Origin: JAIOQJ01 sp963718635
GTDB taxonomy: Bacteria; Planctomycetota; Planctomycetia; Gemmatales; Gemmataceae
Direction: 5' to 3'
NCBI GenBank assembly: GCA_963718635.1
Contig: OY970367.1
Coordinates: forward strand, 1,922,001 to 1,986,000
DNA: 64,000 nt
Position 1 is the stretch's first letter. The number at the start of each line of letters is the position of its first letter. The translations under genes were made by a program, and so were the position numbers. Below the pieces are notes generated by a model. It had not been told where the DNA came from. It saw only the letters and a list, made by a program, of their open reading frames with translations, and did no database searches. Positions 63,265 to 64,000 of the stretch are shown piece after piece.

Positions 63265-63948
63265 ATGTCATTTCGGGGAACTTTTAGACCGCAAAATAAG
63301 TGCTACGATTGCAGTTACAGATGGCACCCGAAAGGAAAGGATCGGTCTTACATTTGCCCAAGGCCAGGCTGTGGAAGCAAGAACGTTGCAATTGTAAATG
63401 AAGGTGTCGAAGTCGCCCCAAGTGCGTCTCAAGGAATCAGTGTGCTGACCGGTTGCGGCATCGTGCTCGCACTACTCCTACTCGTACCCGTCATTTCCGC
63501 AATCATTGGCAAGAAGGAGCAATCGGATCCGGTGGCAGTCGTTGCAGTCACAGAAAAAAACAAAAGCATGGAACCCCGGTTTCCGGATCGCGATGACGGA
63601 GAAAACTTGGAGGATCTGACAAAGACAAGACGCCAGCCAAGGCCCGGTGATGCGGCTGTGCTTCCACTTCCGCGTGATAAGGAAACCAATAAAATCGAGC
63701 CAAGAAAAGACTTGACTATAATCGAGCCGAAAGTCCGCCCATTGGACCCTGCAGAGCAAGAACGCAAGCGGAAAGAACTGGCCGAAAACGATGCGAAATT
63801 TCGTTTATCGGCGACATTAACCCTTGTGGAGGAAAGAAAATTTGGTCCCGCTGTGCAATTTGCTAAGGACTTGATTCGCCTTCATCCAGGTTCGCGGCAA
63901 GCAGAAGATGCTCAACGCATTATCGATAAACTCTCGAAAATCGAATGA
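63265..63948 (+). CDS. Zinc-ribbon single-pass membrane protein
   Basis: A 227-residue protein. Residues 10-40 form a treble-clef/zinc-ribbon-like motif (KCYDCSYRWHPKG...YICPRPGCGSKNVAIV) with Cys pairs suited to zinc. One membrane helix follows (VLTGCGIVLALLLLVPVISAII). The remainder is charged, with a C-terminal helical hairpin of TPR-like character (ERKFGPAVQFAKDLIRLHPGSRQAEDAQRIIDKL). The arrangement echoes the 31796-32320 and TPR proteins in this window (cytoplasmic ribbon, helix, outer domain). No named family is recognised. Confidence 0.8.
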   Translation: MSFRGTFRPQNKCYDCSYRWHPKGKDRSYICPRPGCGSKNVAIVNEGVEVAPSASQGISVLTGCGIVLALLLLVPVISAIIGKKEQSDPVAVVAVTEKNKSMEPRFPDRDDGENLEDLTKTRRQPRPGDAAVLPLPRDKETNKIEPRKDLTIIEPKVRPLDPAEQERKRKELAENDAKFRLSATLTLVEERKFGPAVQFAKDLIRLHPGSRQAEDAQRIIDKLSKIE

Positions 63949-64000
63949 TTCTTGCTGAGACTTCAGCAAAATACAAATTCTGCACGTGTATTCTTCAGCA

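Overview
The window looks like chromosomal DNA from a planctomycete, most probably of the Gemmata/Pirellula type. The support is its content of families typical of that phylum: a DUF1559 pseudopilin-like protein, a 1134-residue PVC-type membrane-bound dehydrogenase with HEAT repeats and a CxxCH haem site, an SGNH hydrolase beside it, squalene-oxidase-like repeat and WD40/PQQ-like secreted proteins, a eukaryotic-type Ser/Thr kinase, DUF4058, DUF2283 and many short GC-rich palindromic intergenic repeats. Genes lie on both strands in short operons. There is one tRNA (Leu, anticodon UAG) and no rRNA or CRISPR.

Layout. 1-5.3 kb: repeat-containing spacer, GH1-like glycosidase, secreted coiled-coil protein, two small conserved proteins, tRNA-Leu and a small sigma-70 factor. 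5.6-9.2 kb: two paralogous membrane proteins and acetyl-CoA synthetase. 9.4-15.6 kb: secreted SGNH hydrolase, PVC-type dehydrogenase/cytochrome and a terpene-cyclase-fold secreted protein. 15.7-25.7 kb: DUF1810, serine acetyltransferase, DUF2887/Rpn-type protein, SDR reductase, trypsin-like protease, MnmE, a pseudo-caspase/S41 protease fusion and an aminotransferase. 25.8-34.6 kb is accessory: an IS1182-type transposase, a DUF1559 protein, a TPR/zinc-ribbon membrane protein, and a RAYT-like HUH transposase bracketed by two inverted arrays of REP hairpins. 34.6-39.5 kb: two anchored coiled-coil proteins and a membrane-anchored kinase. 40-43.5 kb: fused AroDE translationally coupled to a sialate-esterase-like SGNH protein. 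43.6-47.6 kb: haem A/cytochrome oxidase assembly (dihaem cytochrome, CtaA, CtaB, SCO). 47.8-51 kb: beta-CASP RNase, HPS/OMPDC-family lyase and a medium-chain dehydrogenase. 51.7-52.2 kb: a striking Cys/Met-rich protein. 52.7-58.6 kb: PQQ-type propeller protein, then an envelope glycan operon (flippase-like protein, GT2, membrane protein, Wza-like lipoprotein). 58.6-64 kb: topoisomerase IB, MetF, a YezG-like immunity protein, DUF4058, a dense repeat array, DUF2283 and a zinc-ribbon membrane protein.

Two things dominate on close reading. First, at least 19 frame disruptions split 13 otherwise well-conserved genes, including housekeeping genes such as mnmE and acs. Each can be repaired by one or two bases, often in a homopolymer or a GC dinucleotide run. 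I therefore describe these genes as single reconstructed genes and suspect sequence error rather than decay. Second, several families of structured repeats recur. The most notable is a composite element built on the palindrome GGAAATATTTCC with variable but complementary arms and a conserved AGAAAATCGTGGGAAA tail (seven copies). Another is the RAYT/REP cassette. The palindromic families and the RAYT cassette, together with the Cys/Met-rich protein, are the best candidates here for undescribed biology.
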